The position numbers were made by a program, and so were the translations under genes. A stretch of 64,000 bases of DNA from Macrophomina tecta. Taxonomy: Eukaryota > Ascomycota > Dothideomycetes > Botryosphaeriales > Botryosphaeriaceae. The notes under the pieces were generated by a model. It did not search any database. It was given only the letters and a program-made list of their open reading frames with translations, and was not told the origin of the DNA. Shown here piece by piece: positions 1 through 10,532 of the stretch; positions within the stretch are counted from its first letter, which is position 1, and each line of letters opens with the position of its first letter. The stretch covers positions 2,418,001-2,482,000 of the forward strand of contig JAKSGN010000007.1 of NCBI GenBank assembly GCA_024180945.1, written 5' to 3'.

Positions 1-495
1 ACGTGATCTTGCAGAGAAACCCATCCAATCTCACCTGAGACCGGACCCTCTTGCAGGAGCTACAGGGGCACATATATTCCGCCTACGTCATATCGTGTCA
101 CTCAGGTAGCCGCGGACTTGGTGAAAACAAGGCTCGGCGCATAGTCCTCCGTTTCCTTCGCAGCAACACCGAGGAGCTACCCCTCTTCCCCGCGCTGATC
201 TCTAATATCCCGAACTGCCAGATCACGCTCTCTGCTCTAGAATTCTAGGAACCGGACGTTGCGATGCAGTTTGCCGCCAATCAAGAGGCAAGCCAGCACA
301 CTGACCTGCAGCTTCCCGCATTGGAGCGGAGAGCAAAGGATTTACCAATGCTGCCATACGGGCAACATCCATGAGGGCCGAGCACTTTTCAGGCAAAGGC
401 AGCAAAAGATAGGGGTGTAGGCGTAAGATAAAAAGCCGCGGTACAGCTCACTGGCCAAAGGGAACAAGCTTTCCGTGCCCGCGAGAAGCAACGCC
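1..495. other. Leader/intergenic region before the alpha-galactosidase gene
   Basis: I see no supported gene here. Short reading frames occur on both strands but lack family motifs or splice signals. The last part is the promoter and 5' leader of the alpha-galactosidase gene. Confidence 0.5.
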
Positions 496-1921
496 ATGGC
501 TTCGAAAATCTTAGCTCCACTTGCCTGTCTTTCTCTGACGTCGGCTCTGGTCCTTCCGAGCGGCGTCGGCAGGCTTCCAGCTCTGGGTTGGAATTCCTGG
601 AACGAGTTCGCGTGCAACATCAGCGAAGACAAGTTTCTGACCGCCGCTGACAAGTTCATCGAGCTCGGCTTCAAGGTAATCCATTCTCTTCTCACCTGTA
701 CCAAGCATTCTCCTGAACATATCCCTGATAGGATGCCGGCTATGAGTACGTGAACATTGACGACTGCTGGTCCGTCAAGGCCGGCCGTGACAACGTGACC
801 GGCCGCATCATCCCAGACTACACCAAATTCCCCGACGGCATCAACGGCACAGCTGCCAAAATCCATAGCCTCGGCTTGAAGATAGGAATATACAGCAGCG
901 CTGGCGAGACAACTTGCGCCGGCTACCCCGCCAGTCTTGGACATGAGGAAATCGATGCTGCCACCTGGGCTGAGTGGGGAATCGACTGTACGTGATCTTT
1001 ACTTTCCAATCCCTTCGAGAGGATAGCACTTACCAACACCTCACTCATTCAGACCTCAAGTACGACAACTGCGGGGTCCCCAGCAATTGGACCGACGAGT
1101 GCTCCTTCTGCGTCCCCGACTCAACCAACGTCAACATCTACGTCAACGGCACCTGCACCAACACGACCGGCCTCTGCAGCCCCACCTACGACTGGAGCGC
1201 CTCCCTAACCGCAACGCGCTACAGACGCATGCGCGACGCGCTCTCGCACCAGAACCGCACCATCCTCTACAGCCTCTGCGACTGGGGCCAAGCGGCCGTG
1301 CAGACTTGGGGCAACAGCACCGGTAGCTCGTGGCGCATGTCCGGCGACATCACCGCGTCGTGGCCGCGCATCCTCGAGATCCTGAACGAGAACTCCTTTT
1401 ACCTCAACAGCGTCGACTTCTGGGGCCATTCGGACGCCGATATGCTCGAGATCGGCAACGGCAACCTGACCCTCGCCGAGGCGCGCTCGCACTTCGCGCT
1501 TTGGGCCGCCATGAAGTCGCCGCTCTTGATTGGCACCGCGCTGGATACGCTGAGCGACGCTAACGTCGACATTATGTTAAACAGCTACCTGCTGGCCTTC
1601 CACCAGGACCCCGTCTACGGCAAGCCCGCGATGCCGTACCGGTGGGGCACGAATGCGGACTGGACGTTCGACGCGGAGCGGCCAGCCGAGTACTGGGCTG
1701 GCGAGAGTGTGAACGGGACGCTCGTGCTGATGCTGAACACGGATAATGGGACGACAGAGAAGGTGGCGAGTTGGGCTGAGGTACCCGGGTTGGATGATGA
1801 TGCGCAATACCAAGTAACAAATGTGTGGACGAATGAGGACCTAGGATGCGTCGCGAAGGGCGTTACATTGGACGTTGAAGCCCATGACACTGCTGCTCTG
1901 TGGGTCCAAGAGAGCTGTTAG
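496..1921 (+). CDS. Secreted alpha-galactosidase, glycoside hydrolase family 27
   Basis: Hydrolyses terminal alpha-1,6-galactosyl residues (melibiose, raffinose, galactomannan side chains) outside the cell. The model has three exons: 496-675, 732-987 and 1053-1921, giving 434 residues, a normal length for fungal GH27. The first intron is GT-AG in phase 0; the second starts GTACGT and is phase 1. The start at 496 opens a hydrophobic signal peptide (about residues 1-18). The core reads [17 protein letters not shown], then [10 protein letters not shown] across the first junction. The nucleophile motif WGIDYLKYDNC (nucleophile Asp150) is rebuilt exactly across the second junction, which confirms that splice. 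The acid/base Asp lies in DADMLEIGN (about residue 275). An all-beta C-terminal domain follows, and N-x-S/T glycosylation sites are frequent. It is close to the AglA/AglB-type enzymes of Aspergillus; the exact subclass cannot be set by eye. Confidence 0.95.
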
Positions 1922-4363
1922 ATGATTGGAGCGAACCATCGATAGATCGATAGTCCCTGCAGACGGCGAAATGCACGTGCCTCAAGCCACACTACAGACG
2001 TCCGAGGAATAGATGGTTGCTGCACCGTCATACAGAATAGAAGATTCCTCAACTTTGCGAAGCCCAGTCGCACATGCCCAAAGTATGCAAGAGTCTAGCT
2101 GGCAGAAGTCGCTCGAGATCCCAACAAGGCCAGCATTGCTTTTTGGTTTCCCAGTAGCTTAGTTGCAATGCATGTTTCGCTCACCAGCAAGTAGAGCAAG
2201 GTGTGTAAGAGGTGAACAGGAATACGGTACTCCGTACAGGATGAGCATTGCAGACCTGCTGGTCATCAGAAAGTCGGCGGCTAGGGTGTATGCTGAGAGC
2301 AATGAACCGTGAGAATCTCGAACAACCACGCGCATGAATAAGACCATTATGGCACGAGGCACTAAGAGAACAAGAGGTGAATATCTACATGTGGCCGGCG
2401 TCGCTGATTAGCCTGCTTGCATAGGCGTTCCAGGCGGATGCATCGGTCGGGCGAATAACATGAGATTCCCGAAATCAGCGAGCTATCTCTTGAGTGCCCC
2501 GCAGTAATATCAGGTGGCGGCGAGCTAAGCTCAGGTCTCCATGGAGACTCAACGTCAGGAGGAACTGAATAAATCAAGGACAGCGGCACCGGAGCCTATT
2601 TCTAAATCCGGGGACGGAAAAAAAAAAAGAAAAGAAAAGAAAATCATGCAGAGGAGTTAATAGGAGCAGGTTGGTTTCGGAAGTGAAAAGAGGGAGGGGG
2701 GGGGGCTGAAAGCGAAGCTGGGCGCTTGCCGGGCAGCCGAAGACAGAGGTCCCAAAATTTCCGCATTCAGCGAAACAGGCATCAGGCGATGCGCATGGTA
2801 AGTTTCCCGAAAGCCCATTCGAAAGAGTTTGTGCCTTGACGGGGCAGGTCGCCGGTGCTAAAATGGCGAGACTGCGGTGCAAGTGCACAACGGGTGGAGG
2901 ACGTGGGCCTGGAGAGTCAGGATCTAGGTTCCAGACGTCACGATGAAGAGTTGTCAGTGGAGCTCTGTGCTGATCCCGGTCCCTCCATTTCGGCTCCCTT
3001 TACCCATGCGAAGAACAGGTCTTGGTTCCCGTAAAGACGGCAGTGGTGGCTTACTGAAACAGAGGGTGCGGGACGCCGATCGGTAGTGACAAAAGGCCCC
3101 GTCGGATGTACCCGCTCTCTGGAGATCCTCAGGCGCGCCAACTGCGGTGGGCGTGGCCCGGGGGGGGGAGGGGGGGGGGGGCGCCTTCTGTGTTGTTGCT
3201 TTTTTACCGCCATGGCACGAAGAACACAGCCCCTCCAATCAGGAGCGGAGGGTTGCTCAATGAGCTTTTTCCGCGGTTCCGTCGCCTCAAGCGGCCAGCA
3301 GTCGAGTAATACCGCTCCACCCTCGCCGCCACGGCCAAGCGGGATTCGGGCTGAGGCAGAGGGCGACGTTTAATCGCTCGCGTAAGAGCGGGCTATTTCG
3401 GGGCAAAAGCGCCATCAGAGTTTTCCACATGGTCGAATCTGGGGTGTCGCCGGTGCACGACCTGGCGGGCGCCCACAGCGGGAGCGCGGATGGCCGGGCG
3501 TGCTCCATGGCGCGGTCCAGCGCTGCTTATCCCTCGCCATGCAGGCATATCTCTGTTTCGTTGAGGGCGGGACCCTCATGCACGGCGCTCTGCGGTGAAG
3601 CAACGAAGGTTGATCGTCGGAGCGCGCGTGAATGGCCGGCAAGACGAGCGACGGGTCGGACAAGGGCTGCTGCGAACTGGTGGCCTGGTGAGCGGTTCGC
3701 AGAGGCTGCTGCCAGTGGCCGGCGCTCAGCCCATCTGCGCAGACGGTCACAGGGGCCACCCGGGCGCGCGGGGCGGAAGCAGAGAGAAGCAAGATAAGTG
3801 GGATGGAGCAGGCCCGGACGTATCAGGGCGGGCGACGAGGAGCTGGTGGTGGTGAGCTGCAGCATGCTGCGGCGCACGGCGAGGCCTGAAGCGGGCTGGG
3901 CGCGGGCGTGGGGCGGGCGGCAGTGACGTTTTGCAGGAGCCCGCGCCTGCCCCGGCTGCGAGGCCCGCGCGCTCGTCGTCCCGCTGCTAGCCCTCCTCCA
4001 ACTGCGAGATCACCGGCCAGCAGCTGCGATCCCGCCAGAGCACGCAATGTCCAAAGGACCGTCGGCAGCCACGGCTCTCCACAGACGCCAGGCAGCCCGG
4101 CCAGCCCTGTGGCATGCCGCCGGGCCCTCACCCTCAGCAGCGCACGGCAGCGGGGTATCAGGGCAAGCGAAGACGACAGGGAAGCGGTGCCCTGCCTCGT
4201 GCCTTGCGACTAGCTGCCTAGCGCGCACAGCATATCCACACTTTGCCTGCGCCGCTGGCGCCCCTTACGACGTGCGCGTTACAGTCTCTCGATTCGTTGG
4301 ATTTTACGCCCTCCGCTCCCCTGATTTGCCCTGACTACTTGCCGCATCCCAGCCACTACCACC
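1922..4363. other. Long intergenic region with homopolymer G tract
   Basis: No convincing gene in about 2.4 kb. The first part is the 3' flank of the alpha-galactosidase gene. A purine-rich stretch lies near 2619-2645 and a nearly pure G tract at about 3160-3181. From about 3.4 kb the sequence is GC-rich, so overlapping open frames appear on both strands by lack of stop codons; none carries a recognisable domain. Confidence 0.5.
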
Positions 4364-4370
4364 ATATATA
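4364..4370 (+). promoter_or_regulatory. Candidate TATA element of the sulfotransferase-like gene
   Basis: The run CATATATA lies about 65-70 bp upstream of the start codon at 4436, in an otherwise GC/CT-rich leader. The position suits a TATA box with a short leader. This is inference from sequence and spacing only. Confidence 0.35.
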
Positions 4371-4435
4371 CTGCGACCCTTCGCACGACTCGACCTTTGC
4401 CGCCAGCAGCTGCATGCTTTCAGCTATCTGTCGCC

Positions 4436-6290
4436 ATGTCCAAGAAGCCCATCTTCGCTGCAACCCACCCGCGGGCATGCTCGACCGCCTTCGAGCGAGT
4501 ACGTCATCCATCGCCAAACACCCTGTCGTCCCCCCCGCCCGCTGACGGACCCAGGTCTTCATGACGTGCCGGGACACGCTCCAGTGCGTCCACGAGCCTT
4601 TTGGAGATGCCTTTTACTTCGGCCCCGAAAGGCTCAGTGAGCGTTATGAGCATGACGAGGCCGCTCGGAAGGAGAGCGGCTTCGCCGACAGCACTTACAG
4701 AACCATCTTCGAGAGAATAGACCGTGAAAACACTGAGGTTGGATCCCTTCCCCCGGCTGCCCACATGCCGTACCACCGGCTCTCCGCTCCATTTCCTTTG
4801 TCGCCGCCATCATCCACTCCCGTTCCAAAAGTCACGAGGAGAGACGAAGAGAACAATACACTGCTTTCTTATCACACTTTCGTCAGCCCCTGGCAGTTGC
4901 GCTCGGATGTGCCTCAACGGTACTCGGACCTGTTACTACCTGCTACAGCCACGTGCGAACCGGCAGCTCAACCTGCTCGCGAGAAGATGCCAAAATGACG
5001 CATTGCCTCCACCATTTCCTGTCTCAGCCCGGCGAGTACCGCGGGAGTTCGCAGCCAGCCACTTGCGAGGTCTCGACATGTACTTACCGGGTTTGCAGGG
5101 GAAACGACTATTCATCAAGGACATTACGCACTATCTGGTGCCGCCGGAGCATAAGCCGGCCTCGATTGCGTCATCCCTCGTCGAGTACAAGCGCGGCGTT
5201 GGCACTGACCTCGCCAAATCCCACCCCCACGCCCGCGTTGACAGCGCCCACGGCAACAACGCTGTCAACAACGCTGTCACCAACGGCGACGTCAATGGAG
5301 CGCCGAATGGGGTGAGCCATGAGGCCAAGATCGAGGTGCGCGAGGCCACCAAGCCTCCGTACCCCTATCCCACCATCGTCGAGGCCGGCAACCCGACGGT
5401 TGTGCCAACCGAGCTGCTCAGCAAGTTCCACTGGACCTTCCTGATCCGCCACCCGCGCAACAGCATCCCCTCCTACTACCGCTGCACCATTCCCCCGCTC
5501 GATGAAATCACCGGCTTCAAGAACTTCATGCCCTCCGAAGCTGGCTATGATGAGTTGCGCCGCACATTCGACTACTTGAAGAACATTGGGCTCATCGGCC
5601 CAAGGATCACTGGTCAGGACAACGCCGACACCAACGGCGTCAATGCGGCCGTCAAGCCCCCCTACGGTGCCGAGCCAGTTGATATTTGCGTCATTGACGC
5701 CGACGACTTGCTCGACGACCCTGCCGGAATCATCTCGCAGTACTGCAAGAGTGTCGGCATCGAGTACAGCCCTGATATGCTCAACTGGGACAACGAAGAG
5801 GACCACCGCATCGCCAAGGAAAAGTTTGAGAAGTGGAGGGGTTTCCACGAGGATGCCATCGACTCCAAGGATCTCAAGCCCCGCGCGCAGGTGAGTTGGC
5901 ATGCTGTTCCTTCCAATCGCGCCTCGTGGCTCTTGGAAGCCATCTTCTTTGTCTCTGTACACCTGTCTTCCATATATCAGTTCGATCATCGAAAGCGATG
6001 GATTCGAGGATGAGTTTGAAAGAGCGTGGTCGATGACAAGAGATCGGTTTTCCTGCGGCTTCGGTTCGCTTGGAAGGAACAGCTCGGTTTATTTCAATCC
6101 CTCCCTTTCTTTTTGAACAGACATATTGACATCGCTGATCAAAAAGAAGAAGGTCCCTAAACCGGATGACGAGCTTTACGCCGAATGGGTTCAGAAGTTC
6201 GGAGAGGAAGGCGCCAAGGTCATTAAGGAAACTGTCGACAAGAACGTTTCCGACTACGAGTACCTCAAGCAGTTCGCCATGAAAGTTTGA
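4436..6290 (+). CDS. Sulfotransferase-family (P-loop) protein
   Basis: The fold suggests transfer of a sulfuryl group from PAPS; the substrate is unknown. Exons: 4436-4498, 4555-4737, 5099-5890 and a last exon ending at the stop 6288-6290. The first junction joins the PAPS 5'-phosphosulfate loop (ATHPRACSTAFER then VFMTCRDT). The second joins FERIDRENTE to GKRLFIKDITHYL. The 3'-phosphate motif is RHPRNSIPSYYR near position 5450. The C-terminus DDELYAEWVQKFGEEGAKVI is typical of the fungal family. Two Asn/Gly-rich low-complexity insertions (about 5225-5335 and 5620-5660) are unusual within the fold. The start of the last exon is uncertain: the obvious acceptor at 6119-6121 does not restore frame from the GTGAGT donor at 5891, so either the less usual donor at 5895 or a non-YAG acceptor near 6140-6155 is used. 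Length is about 390 residues. Confidence 0.85.
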
Positions 6291-7147
6291 TTCGGCAAAC
6301 CCAGTTCCTCCGTCAACACGAATAATGGAGGAGGAAAGGCTTCTTAATGAGTAATGACTTGCTTCTTTTGACCATTTTTCTGATGGATACCTTGGCCGTT
6401 ATTTTTTTTCCCCTCTTTACCTAAATTGTACCGCGGGGGAACGAATGTAGTTGGAATGGATACGGGAAAATTGCATACTGGCAAGAGCCTTGTGGAGGTC
6501 AGTCTCTTCTCCCCATCATACACTTATTTGCGTCTTGCGTTCTGTTCTGTCGCCGTGCCCTCATTTGTACAGTGGCAGTATTTAGGTATTAACGCTATTC
6601 CACTGGCCCTCTGATCCGATTTATGTTGTTGCCAGCCATCTCCCGGAGTTGCGGATTGTTCGCACATAGGGTTGAGGTATGTATCTCAGACTTGATTCCT
6701 CAGACATGACCCGAAGTCACTCCCATACGAATTTCCAAGTCCCAGGACCCGGCCCATTGTCACACTTCGGAGAAAAAGCTCGCCCTATCGGGACACCGTC
6801 GTTCAAGCCTGCAGCATCTGATTGCATCAACTGCTTGGTGCAATGGTACAGCGTAACACTTTCGCAAGCGAGCTGAAGCGCTCACATATTGCAGTGCTCC
6901 GGATGGTGTCGTAGTCAGGTCGGACTTGCGTTGATTTTTCAGCGGGGGCCGTAGACTGGGTGAGTGTGTATAGTTGAGCTTCAAGGATGGCTCAAAAATC
7001 AGTGAACTAGAGTATCATAAGGCTATACCAATTTCTGGTGGCTGGTATTCATATTTCAGGGTTTTTGCCTGCTTATTGTGGCGATAGCGATTTGCCAAAC
7101 TGAAGTCCCTTTATTGCTTTGCGGCTGTTCCAACTTTCACCAAGACA
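6291..7147. other. Intergenic region, 3' flank of sulfotransferase gene and 5' flank of tRNA
   Basis: AT-richer than the preceding kilobases. T-rich segments follow the stop codon. I see no coding or RNA signal before the tRNA gene. Confidence 0.5.
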
Positions 7148-7183
7148 GGCCGGTTAGCGCAATGGTAGAGCGTACCCCTCCTA

Positions 7184-7221
7184 AACTCAGCCGTTCCCGG
7201 TAACGGTTCAGGTTCCTGGAA
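7184..7221 (+). other. Canonical tRNA intron (after position 37)
   Basis: 38 nt between anticodon-loop positions 37 and 38, where all nuclear tRNA introns cut by the Sen endonuclease lie. Owing to an A repeat the edges can shift by one nucleotide. The intron contains GGTTCAGGTTCC, which loosely resembles a B box (GWTCRANNC) and could matter because the normal B box is interrupted; that role is speculative. Confidence 0.75.
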
Positions 7222-7241
7222 AGGGTAAGGCTGCGGGTTCG

Positions 7242-7295
7242 GTACGTATAAGTGACCGCTGGTATTCTGATGATTGTGAGCTAACAAGACTGTAG
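7242..7295 (+). other. 54-nt spliceosomal-type intron in the tRNA T-loop
   Basis: The segment starts GTACGTATAAG, has the branch-point-like GAGCTAACAAG at 7278-7288, and ends CTGTAG. That is the full set of fungal mRNA intron signals, at a normal branch-to-acceptor distance of about 11 nt, and it matches introns of neighbouring protein genes (the S25, NDUFB4 and alpha-galactosidase genes also have GTAC donors). It sits exactly between T-loop positions 57 and 58. Removal restores TTCGAGT and a perfect T stem. The first bases of the insert give GGTTCGGTAC at the junction, so a B box with only the invariant A58 replaced by G remains in the DNA. mRNA-type introns in a Pol III gene are known for U6 snRNA of several fungi; I know of no such intron in a tRNA. 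Confidence 0.7.
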
Positions 7296-7312
7296 AGTCC
7301 CGTATCGGTCGG

Positions 7313-7341
7313 TGTTTCTTTTTCTTTTTCTTTTTCTTTTT
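7313..7341 (+). terminator. Pol III terminator, four T5 runs
   Basis: Immediately after the tRNA discriminator base come T5 runs at 7319-7323, 7325-7329, 7331-7335 and 7337-7341, separated by single C residues. This is a strong, redundant RNA polymerase III stop and supports the tRNA being (or having been) a Pol III gene. Confidence 0.75.
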
Positions 7342-8273
7342 GTTCTTATCATCAAAATCGCTTCTATATTGCGGGATTTAGAACAAATCCTTGGAGGGTT
7401 GAGGGAAACTATCATGGGGACCTTAAACCAACAACCCAGAAAGTCCACGACATCCAGCTTGAATTACTCCACTCTAATCGCCATCCTCACCCTATGCACT
7501 TGCTTCACTCCCACGACAGAGAACAAATGTAGTCGCACCACGCTCACCCTCTACTCTTCTTCCGCAAATCTCAAAAGTCACCTCGATAACGACAGCCCCC
7601 GGCCATAGATCATTCCACACACCCGCTGGTCGTAATCGAGATTTTATGAATTCTAAAATGCTTCTATGCGTTCATTTTTCACCGAACACTCGCCAATCTC
7701 AAGCACCACAGCACTCAACCCAACTAATTCATCACCGATTTCTCAGGCTGCTCGTGGTTCTCACCTCAAAAATTTCACTTCATCGCAACTATCAGCCAAA
7801 AGAAGGATGAAATACGTGCACTAGATTTTTTGGTACACTCATATGGCTTCGGCTGTCAGCATCCAAGTGCAATGGATGGCTGCGGAATAGATTATCCCAT
7901 GGTAATAACTGAGGGGCGTTTTCCTGGGGTGTCAGGCGGAGCTACCGGCTATGGTGAATCTGTGAGATGGGTGAGGGAAGATTTGCGGTGATGGCTGGAG
8001 CAACGATCGGTTGCGAAAAGGTGAAAGCGCCATGCAGGATTTGCTGACAGCGACTTCATCCTCCGAATTAACCTGGCCCGGCTCGCGCATTACACAAAGG
8101 TGTGATACCCTCGGTGGAAAGGGTTAAGGTTCGTCTGATATTCTAGAGAAGAAGTTTCAGGCGCCCGGCTAAGCTGCATGAGTGGTTCTCGGCGCTACTG
8201 AACGTTGGGACCCCCTTGTTTCCTTGATTAGAAGTTACACGCCAGGTTTTTCCATTGTCTCCCGCTCAGCTCA
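7342..8273. other. AT-rich intergenic region
   Basis: No gene recognised. Open frames after the T-rich terminator start inside repetitive sequence and show no motif. Confidence 0.4.
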
Positions 8274-8576
8274 CTACCTCAAATCTCCCACCGCCGTGGC
8301 TGATTCAATGCCGTAGAAAAAGCATTCAAGATCCATGTTGTAACTCTCAAAGCACTCAGGCCGGCTCTCTTCCAGACCGTTGAACAAATTCAAACCGTCC
8401 CACGACCCCATAGTTTCTTCTATACACCGAAAGATCAGTAGATAAAGACTGAAAAGTACGTACTCAACCAGCAGTCGCCGACTATCCATATGAAATTTGT
8501 ACCCGTGCCCAAGGATTCCAAAGCAATGAACAAAATTTTCCCAGTTGCATTCACTTCCGCGTTGTGACCCTTCCAT
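8274..8576 (-). pseudogene. Hypothetical ORF, possibly a gene remnant
   Basis: A 100-codon frame in an AT-richer region. The product is rich in aromatic and acidic residues (for example RRLLVEYVLFSLYLLIFRCI, then MDLECFFYGIE) and lacks the Ala/Arg/Pro bias of chance frames here, so it may be part of a real protein. I do not recognise the family, and see no flanking exon that would extend it convincingly. It could be a small gene or the remnant of a larger one. Confidence 0.3.
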
Positions 8577-9002
8577 TTCTTTCTTTGCTCCTTATATAAG
8601 CTCCCATCGTCTGTTCGGTATGATTCCTACCATACTGGCATCTAATATTGCCCTAGTAGGATGTTCAGAAGGCTGCTGAAGCTACAAAATGGGCGGGAAT
8701 TTCTTACAAGAAAGTATTCAAAGTGAGGTCGTCAAGCTGGAAGTCGAATCCAAACAATGAATGGACTTGCTCTCCTAAAACTCCGTCGCGGAATACCGGG
8801 GATGCTGTTACATAGAGGGGCTCAGACCTCCTGGGCCAGGCTTCCAGCCTTCTTCCTGCGCAGCTACCCTTCTCATTTTCGGTGGCCTGCTGCCAGAGTC
8901 ACAAGCCAGTCAATTGATACCAACTTTGAAATAGCACACATTACTGAAAATATCCATTAAGTCGTATCTCTTAAATTGTGCCCAATAACCCTGCTGTCCG
9001 CT
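8577..9002. other. Short intergenic stretch
   Basis: I see no supported feature between the two minus-strand hypothetical segments. Confidence 0.4.
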
Positions 9003-9846
9003 TCATCCCGTCCTCTGCTCTTTCACAATGACCGCTTGGATCAGGTCGCGATAAGATGGCCACTTGTATTCCGACCCCAAAATGAACCTGCCAAACATGT
9101 CTGCGGCGGAATCAAGGATTCCTTCAGTAGTCGACGACTCGAAAAGGTCCATTTCCGTGATGAACTCAGCAGTACCGACGATTCCAGCCTTCTCTGTATT
9201 TGGAGACATAAAAGTTTCTGAGGAAGGGCACCTTTCCACCAACAGCTGCCTCCGAGGATATGTACCCTGCCTCATCAGCATCATATATACGGCTCACAAT
9301 GACCTGCTTGACCGGGGCGTTCAGCTCCCTGGGGAAGCACGTCCGGACCTGGTCCGTAATCCTCTCCATGAAAAACTCCGCATTAACGCCTATCTTCTTT
9401 CCTATCTACCTCTTACCCTTGAGCCCGCCGACCGACAGGTGAGCACAGTTCTTTAGAAAGTTCCACGGTGCCCTGGTCAGCTCGGTTTCGGCTTCTCTCT
9501 CGCGCACCACCTCTTCCGCCGTAAGACCCGTACCCTTCTACGAGTATACCACTTCAACCCCTCGCTTCTAGTTCGCCTGAACCCAAAATTACGGGAAGAT
9601 GATCAGCGAGAGCTTACGCAGCGCCGGCGTCTGGTGGTGCAATGCCGACAAGGCTCGGCGGAACTGTGCAGCCTGGGCCTGCGGGATGTGGCCATCTGTG
9701 TCCATAACTCCAGACGCTTCAAACATGTAGACGTGCGAAACTATGCTCATAGACCCGATTCGAGAATGGTGGCCGTGTAGGAAGGACAGCATAGCAGCGG
9801 GGCTGCCGATGAACATGAAATAGTTCATACCGTACAGTGCTCGCAT
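9003..9846 (-). pseudogene. DUF7730-like hypothetical protein, broken frame
   Basis: Three minus-strand segments look like one protein. The first (9846 to 9589) begins LYGMNYFMFIGSPAAMLSFL and ends with a Leu-rich strand, resembling the 'LYxxNxFxF....LLxFLR' segment of fungal DUF7730 proteins. The second (9369 to about 9180) and third (9284 to 9003) overlap in different frames; the third reads EFITEMDLFESSTTEGILDS and continues in well-biased sequence. No clean GT-AG intron joins the pieces, so I read this as a decaying gene, though an annotated multi-exon gene is possible. Function of the family is unknown. Confidence 0.4.
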
Positions 9847-9869
9847 GCCTAGTCTTTGGAGGTTACTGT

Positions 9870-10532
9870 TCAGTACTGATAACTCCGTACAATGATCTGA
9901 GCGATAATTTTCCTGGTATTTAGTACGTGGCCTCGCACACCTGGCACATGCAATACCTCACAAGGCTGCTTAACGGGTTGAAAATGATGTCTGGGTTCCT
10001 GGGAAAATCGTCGATGTATAACTTTCCAGCTTCGGCCACCAAAAGGCATTGTGCAATATTCTCTTTGAACATTTTCCTGGAGCATTTCGAACACTAGTGG
10101 CCGTGCTTTGGATGTGACGGTGTGCAGTAGATATTCCTTCAGATCATTGGAAAACTCCTCCTGGCGTTCTAGCTGATGGAGCCTTTCCTTGAATTTTCTT
10201 GCGGCTCTACAAGGAGAGGTGAGGTCCTCTGTGTAACTCTGAGGGTACCCCTTCATCACTCTGACATCTTCATAGCAAATTTCCACGAAGTCTATGCACC
10301 CCGTCCTGAGATCGGCTTGTAGAGAACGCTTCTCAAGGAAATCGGTAAGAGCATTAAGTAACCCAGTTGGGTGGCAGGCGGTAGAGTTATTGTCGTCTTT
10401 TTGGGTGAGCAGCTCCTCACCGATCAGTTCCAATCTATCCACGAGAGACCCAAGAGCTAGTACATACCCCTGCGCATAATTCTGGACATGGACGGTGTAA
10501 TCTGCGGATGTAGGATGACTGATGTGATTCAA
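9870..10532 (-). CDS. Hypothetical protein
   Basis: A 220-codon frame with natural composition (balanced Leu, Glu, Lys, Arg, several Cys) just upstream of the DUF7730-like pieces on the same strand. Segments such as LERQEEFSNDLKEYLLHTV and FLEKRSLQADLRTGCIDFV look helical. No signal peptide, membrane segment or known motif is visible. It might be the 5' part of the same disrupted gene or a separate small gene. The downstream stop is followed after 23 bp by the next segment in another frame. Confidence 0.35.
   Translation of the reverse strand: MNHISHPTSADYTVHVQNYAQGYVLALGSLVDRLELIGEELLTQKDDNNSTACHPTGLLNALTDFLEKRSLQADLRTGCIDFVEICYEDVRVMKGYPQSYTEDLTSPCRAARKFKERLHQLERQEEFSNDLKEYLLHTVTSKARPLVFEMLQENVQREYCTMPFGGRSWKVIHRRFSQEPRHHFQPVKQPCEVLHVPGVRGHVLNTRKIIAQIIVRSYQY

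Larger units (their letters stand above)
7148..7311 (+). tRNA. tRNA-Arg(CCU) with a canonical intron and a second T-loop insertion
   Basis: Three pieces (7148-7183, 7222-7241, 7296-7311) fold into a 72-nt tRNA. The acceptor stem GGCCGGT pairs with ATCGGTC at 7304-7310 (two G-U wobbles), with discriminator G at 7311. The D arm is GCGC/GAGC with one mismatch. The anticodon stem TACCC/GGGTA is perfect and the anticodon loop CTCCTAA gives anticodon CCU (reads AGG, arginine). The variable loop is AGGCT. The T stem GCGGG/CCCGT pairs fully around a canonical TTCGAGT loop, but only when 7242-7295 is removed. Four T5 runs at 7319-7341 form a strong Pol III terminator. The A box (about 7155-7166) is intact, but the B box is split by the second insertion. 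It could be a recently inactivated copy, but the perfect outer stems argue for constraint. Confidence 0.85.

Noticed and set aside
5171..5989. 272-codon minus-strand frame
   Set aside because: It is the antisense of the third sulfotransferase exon; the plus strand carries the family motifs and splice junctions.
7312..7608. 98-codon frame starting in the T/C repeat
   Set aside because: The start is inside the Pol III terminator repeat (FLFLFLF); no motif follows.
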